Source: Thraustochytrium sp. TN22
Lineage: Eukaryota > Sar > Bigyra > Thraustochytrida > Thraustochytriidae
DNA: 64,000 nucleotides
Direction: 5' to 3'
Assembly (NCBI GenBank): GCA_013306675.1
Contig: JABLUY010000070.1
Coordinates: 62,001 to 126,000, forward strand
Below, in pieces: positions 1-14,700 of this stretch (position 1 is its first letter; every line of letters begins with the position of its first letter). The position numbers were made by a program, and so were the translations under genes. The notes below the pieces were generated by a model. That model did no database searches, was not told where the DNA came from, and saw nothing but the letters and a program-made list of their open reading frames with translations.

Positions 1-1
1 G

Positions 2-3000
2 GCGAAGCTACGCAAGCAGCTGACGCGGCGCGATCGCGCCGGCTGGCAAGAATTGAAGCATGCCGCAGGCGTGCGGACGCTGGGCAAGAATTCTTTGGGC
101 AAACTGGCTGCTGGCGCGTGGTATGCGGCGCTCGGCAGGGTGGAGGTACAGGCGACAACCGCGGAGCACAGATGCAACTGGACCGGCAGGTATGTGTCTG
201 TCATGGAGCGACCGGAGGAGACCGAGGAGGACGTCCTGTCCAAGTACACAGAGCTGCTCCAGGTGTACGAAGACTTCCTGCAGCAAGCAACGGCCTTCGG
301 GCGCACAATCATTCTGGAGCGCTTCCTCCCCGCGGAGCGCAAGAGCATCATGCCCGTGCGCATCCGGGACGCAGACGTGGGCCGTGGGGAGTCGCGTGTG
401 TACTTCAAGGTGGCAAACATCCGGTTCAAGTTCGCATCGGACGAGGATGGTCTGTGCAACGGGTCGGACGAGTTCGCGGCAAAGTACCACGGTCATAGCA
501 TCCGGAACTCGATTGCGTTCCAGAAAAATCACCGCGGACGCATCGTTGTGCCCTTCGAGGCAATGATCGACTACAACGGGAGCCGGCTGCATGCAATGGC
601 GCACTTGCCCGTGGAGCTGGAGACCTTTGACGGCAAGGGCAATCTGAAGGCTGCGGAGGCGGACATTGTGCTGGGCACGCAGGACCGCGGGCGCACGGTC
701 AAGAACGCGGACAAGGGCCTGGACCGTCTCCTGCGCGAAGTGTGCGCGCAGATGGGCCTGACGCAGCACGGCGTCAAGGGCGAGCGTGACCTGCTCGCCA
801 AGTACCTGTACACCCCGGCGGACATGATCGGCTTTCGCGACCACCGATCGCCGCGGTTCTTTCTGTGCAACTTCCGGCGCCTCTTCCCGCCCGAGGACCC
901 GGACACGACGCCGCACCTGACGCTTGCACCGCGGCAGCACTCCATCTTTTGGCGCCAGCTGCGGCCCGAGTGGGTCAAGGCGTCCGGCGTGTCGCAGTCC
1001 TCGGACGCCTTTTCCATGTTCACGCTGGACACACCGGACTGGCAGAAGCATTGCACGGCGGCGCACGACATTTCGGAGCGGCTCGTGTGCGAGCAGATCC
1101 CGGCATACGCCGAGGAGCTGGCGGCGCGGCCCGCCGACGAGGTGATGGGAGTGGATCTAACGCAGGAGCTGCACGCGCGCGGCATCAACGTGCGGCACCT
1201 TGGCCTGCTACGCAGCATGTTTTGGCGTCGCGTGCGCGGGACGGTCCGTGTGGTCTTCTCGGAGCGCGTGCTTGTGGGCACGCACGATCTGACGCTGGAG
1301 GTGAAGCCGGGCCAGCAGATCCGGCTGCGCACGCAGCGCTTCCGCGTGTCCGAGGATCCGGATGACCCCTACGATGCGGAGTCGCGTACAATCTGCATCG
1401 AGCAGGACCAGCCGTTCGGAGACGTCAACGAGGCGCAAGATGATGCGCAGGACCGCAAAAACATCTTCAGCCGGGACGCGAGCTCCGGACGGCCGCTGTA
1501 CTCGTCGCACGACGAAGCACTGTACACGGGCGAGGTGAGCTCGGAGCGCAACTCGGCGCAGGTGCGCACGCTACTGCTGGCAGAGATTGTGGCGCGCACG
1601 CTGAAGCAGCTGACGCGGTGCATCATGAGGCAGCTGTGCGCGCGGCTGCAGGCGCCCTCGGACATTTGCAGCGCGCGCACCATCGTCCACGTGCTCAATC
1701 TGGTGTCGGGCGCCGCGGCAGGATCCGAGGCGTTCTGGGCGCAGGACGTGGTGACGGCCGTCGAGGAGCGCTTCGGCACGACCACCTTGAGCGAGCTGGA
1801 GAAGCTGAACCTCCGCGTGGAGCTGGAGGTCTGCGGCGGCCTGGTACTTATGGTGGAGCGATTTTTAGCGTTCTTCGCGACGCGGCTGACGCCGTCGTGC
1901 ATGTCGCGATTCCGCGCGGCGGCAGGGTCCATGCGAACGAGCGCATCGGCCTTTTACTTCACGAGCGCGGACCTGGACGTTGTGGAGTGCCGCGTGAAGC
2001 ATAACTTGTACCTGCTGGAGTTCTGCCGTGGGCTGGCGCTAGCGAGCCAGGCGCGGCGCATCCAAGAGGCAACCTACGACGAGGCGGTCTTGCGCGACGC
2101 GCCGACCGGGTACTGGCCTCTGGCGGAACGGCCGGGCGCGCGCACTGCGGCCAACAAGGGGTCGCTCGGGCTGCAGCTGTCGGGCAGTTTCGTGGAGTGC
2201 AGGCTGGGCGCGAACGGCTTCGTCCGCAACCAGTGGCCGGACCGTGCCGTGACCTTTGCCATGTACAAGCGCGACGAGGAGCAGCAGGCGGCTCGCGAGG
2301 TGCGTGCAGAGCGACAGAAGCTGTCGACGGAGGACGAGCGGCAGCGCCTTGCTCGAGAGAAGCGCGAGTCCGTGGCGGGCGTGGCCGCGAAGGACACGGA
2401 GGACGCAGAGGACGGCAGGAGCGGCAAGAAGGACGCCCGGCAGACGTTGGCGCGCGCGCACGTGGAGGTTCCCTTCCATGAGGCGCTGGTCCCTCAGAAC
2501 CACTTTCGCTCGTTCTCCGTGGAGTGCTGGGCGCAGGTGAGTGGCGGCGACGGGCGGCTGCGGTCCATGGTGGCGAGCGGGCGGTACGTGCTGCGGTGCA
2601 CACGGGACCAGGGGTTTGCGTTCGCGCTGTGGGACGCCCGGTACGGCGTGGAGGTGGAGGTGCGGTCGGCGGCGATGTCGGTGGATCGGCAGTGGCATTA
2701 CCTGGTGGGCACCTTTGACGGGACGCTGGCGTGCCTGTACGTGGACGCCGTCCTGGTGGACCGTGTGGACTACGATGCGCGTGCGCGGGAGATCTCGCGC
2801 GGTCAGGCGCAGCGGCGCGCAGACGAAGAGCGCGCGCGACGCGAGCAGGAGCTGCGTGAACGTGAGAAGGCGGCGGATGCGGCCCGCGCGGAGTCGCGCG
2901 CGTACTTCAAGACCAAGGCGGGCCAGATGACGCTGAGCGCCGCGACCAAGAAGCTCATCTCACGGTCCGAGGCGCGCATCCGGCTGAATCGCGAGCGCGC

Positions 3001-5716
3001 CAAGATCCTAGGCATCAAGGCGCTCTCATCCAAGGAGGCCAAGACGCGCGCCATGAACAACTGGGTCCGGCAGCGCACTGGCGAGCACCTGGAGAAGATC
3101 ACTGAGAAGCACCGACACATCATCCAACGGCGCACGGAGCACCTGCAGCGCGCCAAAGAGGAGGCGCGGGAGCGACTGGCGCTGCCCCTGCGCATCGGGG
3201 CGGCGCATGCCCCGACGCTGGAGCCCAAGCACTGCTTTTGGGGCCGCCTGCAGCACGTGGCGACCTTCGGCAGCGCGCTCTCGCGCGACGCCGTGGCGGC
3301 CCGCTTTCTCCTGGCGTATCGCGACCTAGCCGTGGACGCGGAGCGTCTCTACAGTGACGCCACGACGCTCTTCACGCGCGCGCTCGTCTACTGCCATGAC
3401 TTGCCCATGGTGCTCGAGCATTACGCGGCATCCATGACGCGGCAGGTGTCGGTGGACGCGGACGCACGCGCGGCGGACCCGACTGCCTTCATGGCCCGCA
3501 TGCGTGCGAACCTGCTCTCGTTCGAGTACAAGCGCAACGCCAAGGGCATTGCCTCGCTCATGCTGAGCATGCCGGACATGCCTCGCTTCGGTGCGCTGGT
3601 GGTGGAGTGCTGGAACGCGCTTCTTCGCGTGGACGAGGGATTTTTTGCGCCGCACACCACGGTGGCGCGGCGGCGCTTGCTCACGGAGCTGGAGCGCGTG
3701 CCAGAGCGCTTTCAGTTGACGAGCGAGCTGGCGCGCCGCGAGACGCCGGCGCTCCTGCAGTGCGCCGCACACATGTACACGTACGTGCTGCGGAATCTGG
3801 CGGAGTTCTACGGCCCATACGTGGGCCACGTGGCGTGGATTGCCGACCTGCGCACGCCGGATGTGATCTGCTACCTCGTTGCCAAGGTGCGCGCTGCGCT
3901 GGACCGCAAGCGGCGCCAAGACCAGTTCCGCGACTTTTTGCACGAGCATGCCAAGCGCGAGGCTCGCATTGACGTGCAGAGCGACGACGACGACGACGAG
4001 GAGGAGGAGGAGGCGGAGGACTCCGACGAGGACGACGAGGAGGACGACAAGGAGGGGGGGGTGCAGGGCAGAGACGCCGGCAAGAAGGAGGTCTCGCAAG
4101 TCGAGGTGGAGCTGCAGCAAGCTCGCCGAACCGCGCGGCGGCGTAGCATCGTGCAGCAGCGCGAGGCGCTGCGACTGCGGCAGCGGCAGGCTAAAAAGGA
4201 CGCCGGAGACGCTGTGGAGGCAGCCGCCGAGGCGGAGCGCGATTGCCAGCGCTGCCTGCTGGCGCTGGACCTGAGTCAGGCCGCGAACCTGGAGGGCTGG
4301 GAGCTGGAGATCATCGCGGAGAACGTGCGTGTCATGGAGTCCGTGGACCTGAGTGCTTGTGGTAAGCTGTCAAGCGCGGCGCTCTGTCTGCTCGTGCAGC
4401 GGTGCCAGTTCCTCATGACCCTGGTACTGAACGGGTGCACCGAGCACGTGGATGATGGCGTCATGGAGGCTGTAAGCAAGAATTGCGTGAACCTACGCAG
4501 CCTGGAGGTGGCGCGTTGCAGCGAGGTCTCGGACGCGGGACTCGCCGCTGTCGCGCGCCACTGCAAGCAGCTGCGGCGGCTGAATGTGAGCCGTTGCGCG
4601 ATGGTGACGGACGTCGGGCTCACGGAGGCAGCCGATGCGCTGAAGCGCCTGATCTTTCTCGACGTTTCCTGGTGCGTGCTGGTCTCGGACAGTGGCCTGT
4701 ATCAGCTGACCACCAAGGCAGAGAAGCTTTTGCAGCTTCGCGCCAGTGGCTGCCGGCGGCTCTCCGACGATGGCGTGGTAGGCTTTACGCGCAATGTCCC
4801 TCTGCTTCAGGAGCTCGACCTGAGCTTTTGCAACCGCATCACGGATGAAGGCGGGCGCGCGGTCACACACAACCTGCTGCGTCTCCAACGCCTGGACCTC
4901 TCTGACTTGGCGGAGCTCACGGACGCCATCTTTTTCTTTGACGCGGAGAACGATGGCCGCGCCATGGTGGAGCAGGGCATGCTCGGTCGCCTGCGCGAGC
5001 TCAGTCTGGCAGGCTGCAAGCGGCTCACGGGCCGCGGGTTGGCGGAGATCAGCCGTCGTGCCACCGAGCTGGCGCGGCTACGGCTGGAGGGCTGCGAGCT
5101 CATGGACGACGCGGCATTGCGTCTGCTCACGGAGTGTCCGGTCACGCTGACCTTGCGCGGCCAGCATCTCACCTCGCTGGACCTCAGCTTCTGCCTCTCG
5201 CTCACCGGCGCTGGCCTCGCACTCATCGGCGAGCGCTGCCCGCGTCTCCAGGACATCCGCCTGACCGGCTGTCATTTGCTTGAGGACGACCACCTGCGCC
5301 AGCTCTGTGCGGCCTGCGGAGGTTTGCAAACTCTCTCACTCGCTCACTGCAAGCGGCTCACCGACGCCACCGTGCGCGCTCTCTGCGACGGCCTCTGGGT
5401 TGAGCAGCTCGACCTCTCGTACTGCAACCGTCTCACCGACGCCTCCCTCCACCTCCTCGCCGAGCATTTTTCGGGCCTCACCCACCTCAGCGTCGCCTGG
5501 TGCCGCAAGTTCACCGACGATGGCCTCTCTCGCCTTGCTGGGTCTGCTCGTTGGCTGGAGGCCCTCTGTGTTGTTGGCTGTGATGCCCTATCCCCATCCG
5601 TCATCGACTCCGTGCTGCAGGCGGCGCCTGCCTGCCGTTTGCTCGCTGTGCACGAGGACCTCCCACCCATGGAGAGCCTTCCCCTTCAGCCCGACGTCCT
5701 CGAGGACCATCCCTGA
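2..5716 (+). CDS. CLU-domain / LamG / leucine-rich repeat giant protein (5' end outside window)
   Basis: The frame is open from the window edge, so the gene may begin upstream. The first in-frame ATG is at 203 and would give 1837 residues (numbering below). Residues about 20-530 resemble the CLU (clustered mitochondria, CLUH/Clu1) domain: a segment [17 protein letters not shown] matches the CLU 'YxLDLxRxxPxD' region, and [13 protein letters not shown] matches the CLU signature LxxRGINMRYLG. A LamG/concanavalin-like module follows (about 636-858, with YWPLAERPG at its start and [10 protein letters not shown] near its end), interrupted by a charged insert. Then come an Arg/Glu-rich coiled coil (about 863-993), an acidic run (about 1261-1283) and some 17 cysteine-containing LRRs of the AMN1/F-box type (about 1353-1800). 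CLU proteins bind mRNAs for mitochondrial proteins; LamG and AMN1-type LRRs are not part of known CLUH, so the function here is open. No signal peptide or membrane segment is seen. Confidence 0.8.
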   Translation, partial: AKLRKQLTRRDRAGWQELKHAAGVRTLGKNSLGKLAAGAWYAALGRVEVQATTAEHRCNWTGRYVSVMERPEETEEDVLSKYTELLQVYEDFLQQATAFGRTIILERFLPAERKSIMPVRIRDADVGRGESRVYFKVANIRFKFASDEDGLCNGSDEFAAKYHGHSIRNSIAFQKNHRGRIVVPFEAMIDYNGSRLHAMAHLPVELETFDGKGNLKAAEADIVLGTQDRGRTVKNADKGLDRLLREVCAQMGLTQHGVKGERDLLAKYLYTPADMIGFRDHRSPRFFLCNFRRLFPPEDPDTTPHLTLAPRQHSIFWRQLRPEWVKASGVSQSSDAFSMFTLDTPDWQKHCTAAHDISERLVCEQIPAYAEELAARPADEVMGVDLTQELHARGINVRHLGLLRSMFWRRVRGTVRVVFSERVLVGTHDLTLEVKPGQQIRLRTQRFRVSEDPDDPYDAESRTICIEQDQPFGDVNEAQDDAQDRKNIFSRDASSGRPLYSSHDEALYTGEVSSERNSAQVRTLLLAEIVARTLKQLTRCIMRQLCARLQAPSDICSARTIVHVLNLVSGAAAGSEAFWAQDVVTAVEERFGTTTLSELEKLNLRVELEVCGGLVLMVERFLAFFATRLTPSCMSRFRAAAGSMRTSASAFYFTSADLDVVECRVKHNLYLLEFCRGLALASQARRIQEATYDEAVLRDAPTGYWPLAERPGARTAANKGSLGLQLSGSFVECRLGANGFVRNQWPDRAVTFAMYKRDEEQQAAREVRAERQKLSTEDERQRLAREKRESVAGVAAKDTEDAEDGRSGKKDARQTLARAHVEVPFHEALVPQNHFRSFSVECWAQVSGGDGRLRSMVASGRYVLRCTRDQGFAFALWDARYGVEVEVRSAAMSVDRQWHYLVGTFDGTLACLYVDAVLVDRVDYDARAREISRGQAQRRADEERARREQELREREKAADAARAESRAYFKTKAGQMTLSAATKKLISRSEARIRLNRERAKILGIKALSSKEAKTRAMNNWVRQRTGEHLEKITEKHRHIIQRRTEHLQRAKEEARERLALPLRIGAAHAPTLEPKHCFWGRLQHVATFGSALSRDAVAARFLLAYRDLAVDAERLYSDATTLFTRALVYCHDLPMVLEHYAASMTRQVSVDADARAADPTAFMARMRANLLSFEYKRNAKGIASLMLSMPDMPRFGALVVECWNALLRVDEGFFAPHTTVARRRLLTELERVPERFQLTSELARRETPALLQCAAHMYTYVLRNLAEFYGPYVGHVAWIADLRTPDVICYLVAKVRAALDRKRRQDQFRDFLHEHAKREARIDVQSDDDDDEEEEEAEDSDEDDEEDDKEGGVQGRDAGKKEVSQVEVELQQARRTARRRSIVQQREALRLRQRQAKKDAGDAVEAAAEAERDCQRCLLALDLSQAANLEGWELEIIAENVRVMESVDLSACGKLSSAALCLLVQRCQFLMTLVLNGCTEHVDDGVMEAVSKNCVNLRSLEVARCSEVSDAGLAAVARHCKQLRRLNVSRCAMVTDVGLTEAADALKRLIFLDVSWCVLVSDSGLYQLTTKAEKLLQLRASGCRRLSDDGVVGFTRNVPLLQELDLSFCNRITDEGGRAVTHNLLRLQRLDLSDLAELTDAIFFFDAENDGRAMVEQGMLGRLRELSLAGCKRLTGRGLAEISRRATELARLRLEGCELMDDAALRLLTECPVTLTLRGQHLTSLDLSFCLSLTGAGLALIGERCPRLQDIRLTGCHLLEDDHLRQLCAACGGLQTLSLAHCKRLTDATVRALCDGLWVEQLDLSYCNRLTDASLHLLAEHFSGLTHLSVAWCRKFTDDGLSRLAGSARWLEALCVVGCDALSPSVIDSVLQAAPACRLLAVHEDLPPMESLPLQPDVLEDHP

Positions 5717-8700
5717 TGTCAGTTGATTAGATTGCTTGATCAGAGAGCTGTCCAAGGTGGCGATGCGAAGCATCGCGATGTAGTGAAGATGAGGCTGGCA
5801 AAGACGAGCGCCGAGCGACAAAGGCATGCCGAGCGACAAAGGCATGCCGAGCGACGAAGGCATGCCGAGCGACGAAAACATGCTACCACGCACTACTCTG
5901 GAAGCTGGGTGAGCAGCTGAAGCCGACCCAGTCCAGGGCGATGGACAGCTCGACTTGACCTTAGCCTTCGTCGCCCTGGCCGTGTCGTCGCCCTGGCCGT
6001 GTCGTCGCCCTGGCCGTGTCGTCGCCCTGGTTGACGTCGACGACGTGGGAGTTGGCGCTGGAGAGCACGAGCTCGAGCTGCAGGCCGCGCGCCGTCCAGA
6101 ACCGCAACCGGGCGAGAGACGCGCGCGGCGGCGGCGGCGGCGCGGCGGCGGCGGCGGCGGGCGTGCGGAGGGAGGGAGGGAGGGAGGGAGGATGGCGCGG
6201 TCGTCGCGCGGCGTGAAGCGCAAGGCGGAAGGCGGCGGCGCGACGTCGATCGCGGCGGCGGCCGGCGCGCGGCACGCGAAGAAGGCCGCGCGCGCGCGCG
6301 AAGGCGCCGGCACGGCGAGCGTGGCGTCGACGGGGTCGGGTGGCGCGTCGCAAGCGTCGGCGGCGCGGCGGCCGCGCGCGCGCAGCAAGTCGAGGCCGAA
6401 GAAGACGGTCAGCAAGGGCGAGGAGGACTCGCAGGCGAGCCTGAGCTTGGCCGGGGGCGAGGACGGCGCCAGCGCCGGCGGGGCCGGCGCTGCCGGCGCC
6501 GCCGGCGCCGCGGCGCCGGCCACGGGCAACGCAGGCGGCGCAGAGCCGGTAGTGCACAGGCCGATGAACCACGGCAAGCTGATGCGCATCCCGACGGGCA
6601 TGCGGCGCTGGGAAGACAAGGCGATCGCGATCTCCGAGATTCCGCAGGCGCATCTGGACGCGTTGGTGCGCCTCGCCTTCCAGGGGCGTGACCCGGTCGT
6701 TTTGCGCCCGACGACGGCGGACGGGCAGCTGGAGGTGGATCTGGGCGCTCTGCAGGGCCACCTGATCAAGGAGGGCGTGAACATGAACTTGAATCAGGTG
6801 CGCACGGCGTGGTTCTTCATGCTGTGCGGGCGGCTACACCCCCCGCACTCGGACACGGACATGACGCGCATATGGGAAGGCCCGGAGGCGGAAGATTTGA
6901 AGCGGTTCAAGGCGCTCGAGCCGGACGAACTGTGGTTTAGCAAAGATTCGCAATGGGAGACCAAGGACTCGCGCAAGCTCTTTGACGCGCTGCAGGTGAA
7001 GGTGGCGCTGGAAGAGAGGGCCAGAATCGAACGCATGAACGAAGAGCTGAAGGAGCAGATGGCGGCCACGGCGAGCGTGGAAAGCAAGCTAAGCGAACTG
7101 GAGTCCGACCCGGAGAAGCACCGCGCGGCGCAGAACGCGCTGGATGCTGCGCGTCTCACGGCACGCACGGCGCAGTCGCTCCTACAGAGCCACCCCGGCT
7201 TGCGCGTTTCGGTCAAGAGCCCTGCTCGACCTGCCGTCTCGGTGGAGGCTGCCGAACTGGACCCGGAGAAGTGGGCCACCGACGTGCCCTTCCTTATGTG
7301 GACGCGGGCCCACTTTCACATGGACATCTCACGGCTCTCGGCCAAGGAGCGCTTGCTGGAGACGGACACGTATTGTTCGGAGTTCCAGCGCGATGCGCGG
7401 CGCAGGGCTCTGCAGCTTGAGATCGCTGACTTTCAGAAGTCGCGCTGGGACAAGTGGGCTGCCTTGCCCAAGAAGGAGCGCGCACTTTGGGCGGCCAAGG
7501 CCGCGCAGCCCTCAACCTCCTCTTCCCCCTCGGAAGCTCCGGCGCCAGCCTTGGAGTCAGGCGAGGACGATGCCGAGGTGGGCAATCTGTCAGGGACGGC
7601 CACGACGATGGATGTTTACGAAGGCGAGCGCGCAGCAGCACCACCAACAGGCGACGCTGATGCGAAGCCCGCAGAGGCCGAGGAACAGCAGTCATGAACA
7701 GTGTTTTATTGATAGCGGCGTGCATGCAGCCCGCGCCAAGCTAGCTAGCTGCGGCCCACGGCCCCCGGCCTCACCGACACATCATACCATGGCTCGCATG
7801 CGCGCGTGCGCGCGCGCGACACGCGCGCACCGCGATCACCCTTTCTCTCCATTTCTTTCTTCCGTGGCCACTGGCAGCCGCCGCCTACCCCGACCCCACC
7901 CCTTTTCCCTCCGCGGGTATCCAACACACACCCTTTGTAGCAGTGCAAATCAAAAGAGCGAGTGAGCGAGCGCCTGCGTGAGCTGGGGAAACTGCACCTC
8001 GGCAGGGCCCGTGGTCTGCGTGCCGTCCTTGGCCTGGTTGCTAGGGCTAGCCGGCAGCACAAAGCGGTCCTCGCGCGCCTCGACGCCAAAGTCCTTGGGG
8101 ATGCTATCGACCGGGTAGTTGAGGTACTCGGAGAGCGCCTTCTGCGGGATCTCCTGGTGCGTGAGCGCGACGGTGTCGAAGATGGCGCGGCGCAGCGCGT
8201 CCTCGAGCCCCGGCACGACGGCCAGCACCTCAGGCCGCTTCTCGAGCAGCTGCCAGAAGGCGGTGAACTGGCAGCCCTCAAGCTTCTCGGCGAGCTTGGA
8301 CAGCTGCACGACGCCGTCGACCGAGTGGTACTGGCTCGGCAGCAGATACAGGCACAGCTTGAAGTCCGGGTTCGGCTGCTGCATGAGCGCGAGCGCCAGG
8401 ATCTTGAGCAGCACGTCCAGGTCCACGACGCCGTCCTCCTGCTCGGGGTAGAACTGGTACAGCTTCAGGATGGCCGTGTTGATGTCCAGATCATACCACC
8501 CCTGGTCCACCTGCGCCTGCACGCACTGCGTCAGCTCCGGCAGGATGTCCTTGTTGTAGCGGTCCGTCTCCAGCAGCCCGTGCGCCGCCTTCTGCATCTC
8601 GTTGTCGCCCATGCTGCCGATCGCCGCCGCTCCAACACTGGCTGCCGCGCCGCCTCGCTGCCTCTGTCTGCGCCGCTCCGCGCTCGCGCGAGACGGAGAG

Positions 8701-11700
8701 GAGACGAGAGGAGAGGAGAGTCCGGGCAGGAGTAGTCGCTTCGCAAGCAGCCGCGCGGCGCCGCCGGAGCCACGAACGCGGTCTCCCACGCTGCCCCCCG
8801 CTGCCGTCGCTCGCGCGCCACTGCGCCTTGGGTGCGCTGCAGCTGCGCCGGCGAGCAGAGCCCAGCCCAGCACGGCACGAGCGCAGCGCCGCACCGGCGA
8901 TCAAGGATGCGGACAGCAGCAGTCGGTTGGACGTGGGTGTGAGATTGTTCATCTGGGGACCAGCGAAGGAACTTCAAGGCTGGGAGGCGTGAAGGAGGTC
9001 GCGAGATGGCAGCGCGAGTGAGCGCCACGAAGTCGATGGCTCCAACAAGGCCAAGAGGCCTGGAGGAGGTCGCGAGAAAAGCTAGCAGCGCGAGCGGAGC
9101 CTGAGCCCATGTAAAAAACGATTTACAGTTAGGCCTCTAGCGCCACGAAGTCGAGGGCTTCCAAGGCCGAGAGGCCTGGAGGAGGTCGCGAGAGGGCGCC
9201 GCAGCAGCGCGAGTAGCAGCAGCAGCAGCAGAGGCGTCCGCAGAGGACAGGAGCTTCCACTGGAAGACGGCGCTGTCGCAGCCGCCGACGGAGATGAGGC
9301 GGCGGCCGTCGGCGAGCCAGCGGACGTTCATGACGTGCGAACTGTGGCCCGGAAGCTGGTGATGGGGCGCGTGCGCGACGACGCTGGGGTAGTTGTAGAG
9401 ATTGACGTTGCCGAAGTCGTCGCCGGTGGCGAGGAGCGTGTGGTCCGGCGAGCGCGAGACGGCGTTGACGTCGGTGCCGTCGGCGCCGTGCGGCCAAATG
9501 CCCATGACGTCGAATCCGAGCACGCAAGAGAAGGTGTGCCAATCGATATCGCGGATGGCTGCGGCGTGTGGGATGATGCGGCCGTTGATGGCGTCCCAAA
9601 CGAGCGTCTCGTAGGAGCCGCAGTTGCTCTGCAGATAGCGCGAGTCGGCGGACCAGTCTATATGCGTGATGTAGGAGGAGTGGCCCTTGCAGCGCGCCAG
9701 GTGCTTGAAGCCGTCGCGCGTGGCGTAGACGTCGATGAAGTTGTCATGCGAGGCGACGGCCAGCAGGTTGCCGTCGGGGCTGAAGCGGATGTCGTCGATG
9801 GTCTCCGCGCAATGGCGCGCCTGGAAGAGGACCTCGTAGGCGGCGGACGCGTCGTAGACGGCGAAGGACCCGTCTTTGAAGCCGACGGCAAGGCGGTCGC
9901 CGGGCTTGGCGCCGGCGTGAATGTCGACGGAGCGCGCTTGGCTCGGGAGCGCAAGCGTGTGCACGAGCTGGCGCGAGGCAGCGTCCCAGACGTGGAGGCG
10001 CTTGTCCTCGCCGACCGTGCAGAAGGCGCCGGGGAGCTGAGGGTGCGCTGCGAGGCCGTAGAGGTCGTGCACGTGGCCACCGATCAGCGTCTTCCAGCTG
10101 CCGGCGGTGAAGGCGCGCAGCGCGCCGTCGCGCGTGGACGCGACCACCACGGGCTGCGCGTGGCCGCGGGCTAGAAAGCCGAGGCCGCAGGCGGCGCCGC
10201 TGGCCTCCGGGAGCGGGACCTGGTCCTGCTTGGCGAGCGCCCCGCCGCCCTGGCAGGCGCTGGCCGTGGACCAATAGGAGAGCGTGCGGTCCTTGCCGCC
10301 AGCCGAGATGAGCTGGTGGTCGGCCGCGACGAGCAGGGCGAGCACGGCCCCATCGTGTGCGGGGAAGGCGCGGCGGCACTTGCCGGTGGCGGCGTCCCAA
10401 AGGTAGAGCACGCCGTTGGAGCCGCCCGTGATGAGGTGATCGTTGTCGAGGAAGGCGGCGCAGCGCGTCTCGCGCGGGTGCGGCGTGACCTTGCCGTAGG
10501 TGCCGTTCTTGCCGCCGGCGAGCGCGCCGGTCTCCACGTTGAAGCGCCAGAATTTGGTGTGCTTGAAGCCGCAGGTGACAAAGGTCTCCTCGGAGCCAGA
10601 CGCGCGGTTCTCGTTCACGACGATGGCCGTCACCTGCGGTGGCGTGCCGTTCTGCGTAGGTGCCTGGGCCAGCACGCGGTTGGCCGTCCAGTCCCAGACG
10701 ACCATCATGTGATGGTTGTCGGCGCCAATGGCGATGAGAACGCCTGGGCGGCGCTGCGAGAAGGCGAGTGCGACAACAGACCTCTGGAAGAGGTCGGCGG
10801 GCGTGGTGGCGACCACCTGCATCGTGGCAAGGTCCCACACGTGGACGACCGGGGCGCGGCCCATGCAGCCTGAGGCGGCATAGCGTTGCGACGGGTCGAC
10901 GGCGATGCAGGTGACGTCGTCCGTGTGCTCCCGAAAGAAGCGCTGTGTGTGTTCGCGCGGGTTGTACACGATGCCCAGGCCGGCAGCGGCGTAGACAAGC
11001 TCCCCATCGTCTTTCGCAATCATGCCCGTGCGCGGGTTCACACCGTATACAAAGTCGAGGGCAAGAGTCTCCTGAGGCATGGTGGCGGAGCGACGGCCTT
11101 CTTGTCCTGCGTTCCATCGTGTCGGCGCGTATGCGGAGACCCACGTATTGCTGACACGGTAGCGCACGCTGTCAACGGGGCGGTCCAGGTCCTGGTCGGC
11201 GCGCAGCGGGCCCCGCACACTTCGCCGTTGCTGCTGTTGCTGTTGCTGTTGCTGGTTCTGGTTCTGGTTCTGGTTCTGTTGGTTGTGGTGGTTCTCCTGG
11301 CGCGGGTCGTCGTCCTTGCGGGGCTCTCGGCGTGGCTTGACGGGCTGCTGCGGGGTGGCTGACGCGATGCGCGCCGCGCGGCGGCGCTTGGCTTGTTCGA
11401 TAATGTCGTCGGCGAGCACTGAGGTCTCCTGGCGCGCGACGCGGTGAGCCTCCTTGTCGGCCCACATCGCCTCGCGCTCCTGCGGCGATTTGAAGAGAGC
11501 CTCGCAGAACTCGCTTAGCGATAGCGTGCCATTGCCGTCGCGGTCCCAGCGCTCGAAGAGGCCGCGCAGCAGCGCGTCCGGCGTACCAAGCGTGAAGGGT
11601 TCAACGGCGCGCTTGAACTCTGCGTAGCTGACCACGCCGTCGCGATTCACGTCGAGCTGCTTGAAGTGTCGGGCGAGCGTGCGGCGCGGGCTGCTGCCCG

Positions 11701-14700
11701 ACTTGGTCCGCTTCTCCAGGTTCTCCTTGAGCACGGCCTCAAGGTCCTCGACATTGTTCATCATGGTGACTAGCTACGTGGCAATCGCGCCCGCGAGCGA
11801 GCGACCGCGCGCGCGCGTGCGCTCGCGCGCGTGCCGGCCTTTGATTGCTTCTCGCGCGTCGCACGCGGGCGAGCTGATTGTTGCGCAGTGGTGAGCCAGC
11901 CCACTGCACTGCGACGAGGCAGCTTGAAGGCAAGATGACTTGGAGCCGTTATGAAGCTGCATGGCGGAGCCCTGGGCTCTCTCTCCAGGGAGGGCCCGGC
12001 GGCGGAGCCATGATCGAGCGGTCATGGTCGCACGCAACAGCTTGCGCTTCCTTTTTTTCTGTTCGCAGCGCTTGTGCTGAGATCTTGATCGAGCGGTCAT
12101 GGTCGCACGCAACCGCAACAGCTTGCGCTTCCCCTTTTTTCTGTTCGCAGATTCGCAGGTGGCAATGACGAGCCACAAGTTGTGCGTGAAAACGCGTCAA
12201 AACAAAAGATGGATGGGTTGCTTCCAAAGGTAAAAAAAGAGAAGTTGCGTGGTCACTCGATAAAGTCGCTGGTCTGGCCGAGCATGGCGCGCATGCGCTG
12301 GCGGAAGCCATTGACGTGGGCGGCGATGTGGAAAAAGAGGAAGGACATGATGGTGAAGAAGAGAGCGCCGAAAAAGTCGGAGACATCCATGCAGCGTAAT
12401 GAGCGGCGCGGGCAGAGCGTGTCGATGACGTAGCGGATGACGTAGGCCGCGAGCGCAATGCCGAGCGGGATGATGTAGGGGCCGAGGAGGGCCATGGGGT
12501 CGCGCAGGCTGTTGGCCTCGCAGTACTCACGGTAGCGCTCGTCAATCTTGCGGTTGAGCTCCTCGCGGTAGGCCTTGATGGAGGAGCTGGGGCCGAGCGT
12601 GGCGATCTCGTCGAAGCGGTCGCGCGCGCCCGAGGCGCAGACGCGGTGGTGCTTGGCGAGCTTCTCCTTGGAGATGTAGGGCTTGGAGACGCCAGCGACA
12701 GTGTCCATCTCGCGCTTGTAGGAATTGAGCGCGGCCTGAACGGCGTTCATGTTGTTGGCCTGGGTGGTGGCGGCCAGCAGGGTCTTGGCCTCGGGAAAGA
12801 TCTTGGCCTCCTTGAAGAGGTCGCAGTAGACCTTGATGAAGGTGTAGAGCTCGGTGGCGTTGACCGGACGGCCCGAGACCTTCTTGACAACCATGCGCTT
12901 GGAGAAGACGCGGCGGATGTAGTCCGCGACGAGGCGGCGGAACTCGGGCGAAACCTTGGCCATGTCACCGTCGTAGTTCTTCTTGACAACGGCGAAGCCA
13001 GGGTGCGGCAGCATCCAGACCGAGACATTCTCGTAGCACAGGCGGATCTGGTCGCGCACCTCCTTGAGGTCCTTTTGAGAGCGCTCGTGCAGGATCTCGC
13101 CGAGGTACTCCTTCATGTCCTTGCGGATGTCCTCGAGCGGGCCGTCGACGTCGTGGAAGTCCTGCCAGTCGCGCACGAGCAGCTCGAGCCACTGGAAGGG
13201 CCGAGGCCCGTCGCCTGTGCTCTCGGCCTCGCCGTCCGCGCGCGAGTACCACTCCTCGTCGGAGGCCTGCTTGCGCTCCTCCATGAGCGCGACGCGGCCG
13301 TACTCGGAGAAGAGCGCCAGGTGCTGCAGGTTGTCCTCCTGCACGCGCTTGTCGAGGTTGTACACGGAGTAGCTCGAGATGAGCGTGCTGAGCCCGAAGA
13401 TGGACGCCGTCAGGTGCTGGCCGAGCGTCGAGTCGAACATGCCCTGGGTGTCCATGATGAGCACGGCGATCTTCTCGCCCGAGTCCGGCAGCTCTCGCAC
13501 AAAAAACTCGCTCCAGATCCAGATGCCCGTCGTGCAGCGCTCGCGTCCGCTGCGCCAGCCGAAGCCGCCGCCCTTGTCGGCGTCGGGCGACTCGTTGTTG
13601 TTGCCCTCCAGGCGGCCGCCGCGGTCCATCCACTCCTCGTCCGGCTCGCCGCGGCATTTGTCCGGCTTGGACGAGGTGTTGCGCAGGTACCGCAGGAAGA
13701 GGTCCAGGATGAAGCTCTTGCCCGTGCGGAAGGCGCCCACGACCGACACGATGTTGAGCTTCATGTCCTTGGGAATCGGCTTGAGCACCGCCTTGAGCGC
13801 CTTCTCGTTGAGCACGAACGACTCGCCATGGGCGTCGATGTCGATGATCTTCACCGCGCGCCCCGCCATGGTGCTGCCCCGCTCTCGCCTTCGCTCCCGC
13901 GCCCTCGCGCGCCCGAAGAGGGAGCGTTAATGGCCGCCTGCCACGCCGCCCAGGATACGCCTCTCCGCGCCGCGCCGCCTCTGCGCCGCGCGACCGGACC
14001 GGCCCGAGCCGAGCCGAGCCGAGCGCCGCTCGCCCCCCGCCGCGCGCCGCCGCCCGCACGCGCGCGCGACTCCGCGCCGCGCCGCGATACCGCTTTGCCC
14101 GCGGCGCGCGCCCGAACTGGCCGTGCTGGCGCGGCATCATCGCCCAGCATGCCGCACCTTCCTCGCCTTCATCCATTCCCCTCCGCTCCGCCGCCGCGCC
14201 GCGCGCGGGCGGGCGGGGCGGGCCGGCGGGCGGCGGCGGGCCGAGCGCGCGCCGCCGCGCCGCCGCCGGGCCCCGCGGTCGGCGGCGCGGCGCCGGGCGG
14301 CGCCGGCGGCGAGGGAGGTGCACACGGTGGCAGGCAGGCAGGCCCAGCGCCGAGAAGCACGTGCTGCTCGTCGAGCAGGAGGAGGAGGAGGAGGAGCACA
14401 AGGAGGAGGAGGAGGAGGAGGAGGAGGAGGAGGAGGGCAAGACGGGCGGAGCTTGAAGTGCAGGGTGGAATTGGCGAGGACTGAGGATGCGCTGCGAACT
14501 CCTGGGCAAGTTCCGCGGGGTGGAGGACAGCGGCGACGCCGGTGCGCGGTGCAACGGGAAGCGCGCTGCTGGCAGTTGGTCTCGAGCGGGATGGCGGGCG
14601 TGTCTGGATGATCGAGAAGCACCGCTGTGTGGGCTGGTTCTCACGGGAGCGCTTGGACAAGATGCCATTTGATTTGTGCGGAGCACTTGCATCTGCTCTC